Assembly: GCA_900708905.1 (NCBI GenBank)
Contig: CAADRB010000046.1
Coordinates: 808,298-872,297, forward strand
DNA length: 64,000 nt
Direction of reading: 5' to 3'
Source of the DNA: Hymenolepis diminuta
Taxonomy: Eukaryota; Platyhelminthes; Cestoda; Cyclophyllidea; Hymenolepididae
Part shown: piece after piece, positions 62,716 to 64,000 of the stretch
How the letters are laid out: each line of letters starts with the position of its first letter
Numbering within the stretch: the first letter of the stretch is position 1
Program-made: the position numbers and the translations under genes
Notes under the pieces: model-generated
What the model saw: the letters and a program-made list of their open reading frames with translations, nothing else
The model's database searches: none
What the model was told of the DNA's origin: nothing

Positions 62716-64000
62716 CTAGAGTTAAAGGCGAACAAGTTTTTGAAATTGATTAACCATCAAAAAAAAATCAGTTCAATGTTTGGAAAGAGGCATCTATGCG
62801 AGTTGTTCAGACTTTTTGTCTATCATATTTTCAAATTAAACCCCAATTATTTCGCCGCTGGCGTACCTACTTCGACCTTAATGTATCTTTAATCCTCCCT
62901 TAGACTAACTGGTTACATCTTTCAACCTCACTAATCACAAGTACCAAACATGAATTCACCGTTTTAAAGTATTCGCCTGCTTAGGGATCGCAGTATCACA
63001 CTGGAAAACTAGAAGGATAGAGTACACGTATGAAACAAGCAAAGAAACTTAAGCCTTCTCCCATCCTCGAGGTACGGATGAGCGATATTTTTAAGTTTGA
63101 AATCGACCATTTCAGATGACCTCCTTAAGAATGCATTGAGCAGTGATTGGAGGGCCAGTGAAATCTTGCAGAGAACTGCTAAGATCTACCAAAAAAGATA
63201 AACAGACAAGACAACCTTTGCACTTCTGTAGTCACATCGCAGGAAGCCATTATAGCGATTTTAAGGTGATAAACGCTGAAATCACATCCACATTTTAATC
63301 AGTCTATTGGACTCATTAAGTCCAAACTATGAATGTTGATTAATGATGTTACATTAAAACCTATTAGCAGGCCGATATCTTAATTATTTTAAGCTGTCGT
63401 TTCCGAACGTCATAGACACGCGTATGAGCTCATTCATTCTCAGATTATATTTCCCTTTCTTTCACTTGCCCTATGATGCATAGGAAGTATAATCTAAGTA
63501 AGGGTTCATTATAGAACGTCTAGTAGATAAGGTAAGATGAAAGGGCATAAAAAGTAAGAGAATTGGACAAAGAAATATGAAAGGGTATAAGAGAGGAAGC
63601 AATCATCTTGACACAATACCCGCTTTCGTCTAAAGTAGCACGGGATTAGAGTTGAGTATATCTCAGATCCTAGCTTCCTATTAGCTCATTGTATACTCAT
63701 GTTCGTCTGTGGCCGGTAAGCGCTTCTGTACTGGCTGGCGAGGTTAATAGCTTAATCTATTTCCGCCCCCCCTAAGAGCAAAGTACTTGGTGGCTTTTGG
63801 GTATATTCGAAATCCATCATCGTATTTGCGGTCTTACTCATACGTATTCCCTCCCCTTCTATGTGCGTCCTATCTTCCCCTCCCAAGCTCTAACACACTT
63901 GGTTTATCACCAGCTCTTCATTGATATCTCTCGCTTCCCTACTCCACCCCACCCGTTTCCATACTCATGACCTAGAACTTCGGTATGGATCTTGTTTAAG
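62716..64000 (-). other. probable SMG5 intron running off the window
   Basis: The acceptor at 62716 requires an upstream exon ending in phase 1. I could not find one here with both a good donor and the right phase, so the next exon is probably beyond 64000. Confidence 0.45.

Noticed and set aside
63095..63185. Possible further upstream SMG5 exon on the minus strand (acceptor ATCTTTTTTGGTAG)
   Set aside because: The acceptor is good and the peptide is helix-like (KISLALQSLLNAFLRR), but no donor gives the phase 1 end that the next exon needs.

Overview
This window reads as AT-rich, gene-poor animal nuclear DNA from a draft assembly (one 242-base N run). The long introns with ordinary GT..AG sites, the diverged animal proteins and the mariner remnants fit a parasitic flatworm, perhaps a tapeworm. 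That assignment is inference from style; no single marker proves it. I found no bacterial-type operons, CRISPR array, rRNA or intact tRNA gene.

Two real genes are supported, and they converge. (1) On the + strand, 17703-30169 holds a protocadherin-like adhesion receptor. One 3.2 kb exon encodes the signal peptide, seven cadherin repeats, the membrane helix and the start of the tail. Phase-matched exons at 26001-26188, 27033-27135 and 29448-30169 complete a protein of about 1397 residues. An exon at 27543-27703, also in phase, would give a shorter alternative tail. (2) On the - strand, from beyond the right edge down to about 51534, lies the 3' part of an SMG5 orthologue (nonsense-mediated mRNA decay). 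Eight exons keep a single open frame: an acidic linker, the conserved helical region, the PIN domain split over several exons, and a tentative short last exon. The SMG5 promoter and N-terminus are outside the window or unrecognised.

The rest is non-coding sequence and old mobile elements. A mariner copy with both inverted repeats and TA ends (54742-55962) sits in an SMG5 intron only 29 bases from a 3' splice site. A second, different mariner remnant (about 43785-44670) contains the assembly gap. A dispersed tRNA-derived SINE-like family has four fair copies and some weaker fragments. Four other low-copy repeat families were found by eye (R2 at 15-16.4 kb, R3 at 25.2 and 39.7 kb, R4 at 2.6 and 60.9 kb, R5 at 53.5 and 54.2 kb).

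Layout: 1-17.4 kb intergenic with repeats; 17.4-30.5 kb protocadherin; 30.5-51.5 kb intergenic with the second mariner and two orphan candidates; 51.5-64 kb SMG5 exons and introns. The two genes have unrelated jobs (cell adhesion and mRNA quality control), and nothing suggests they work together. I did not find a convincing new system. The most unusual items are the mariner at the SMG5 splice site and the alternative receptor tail.
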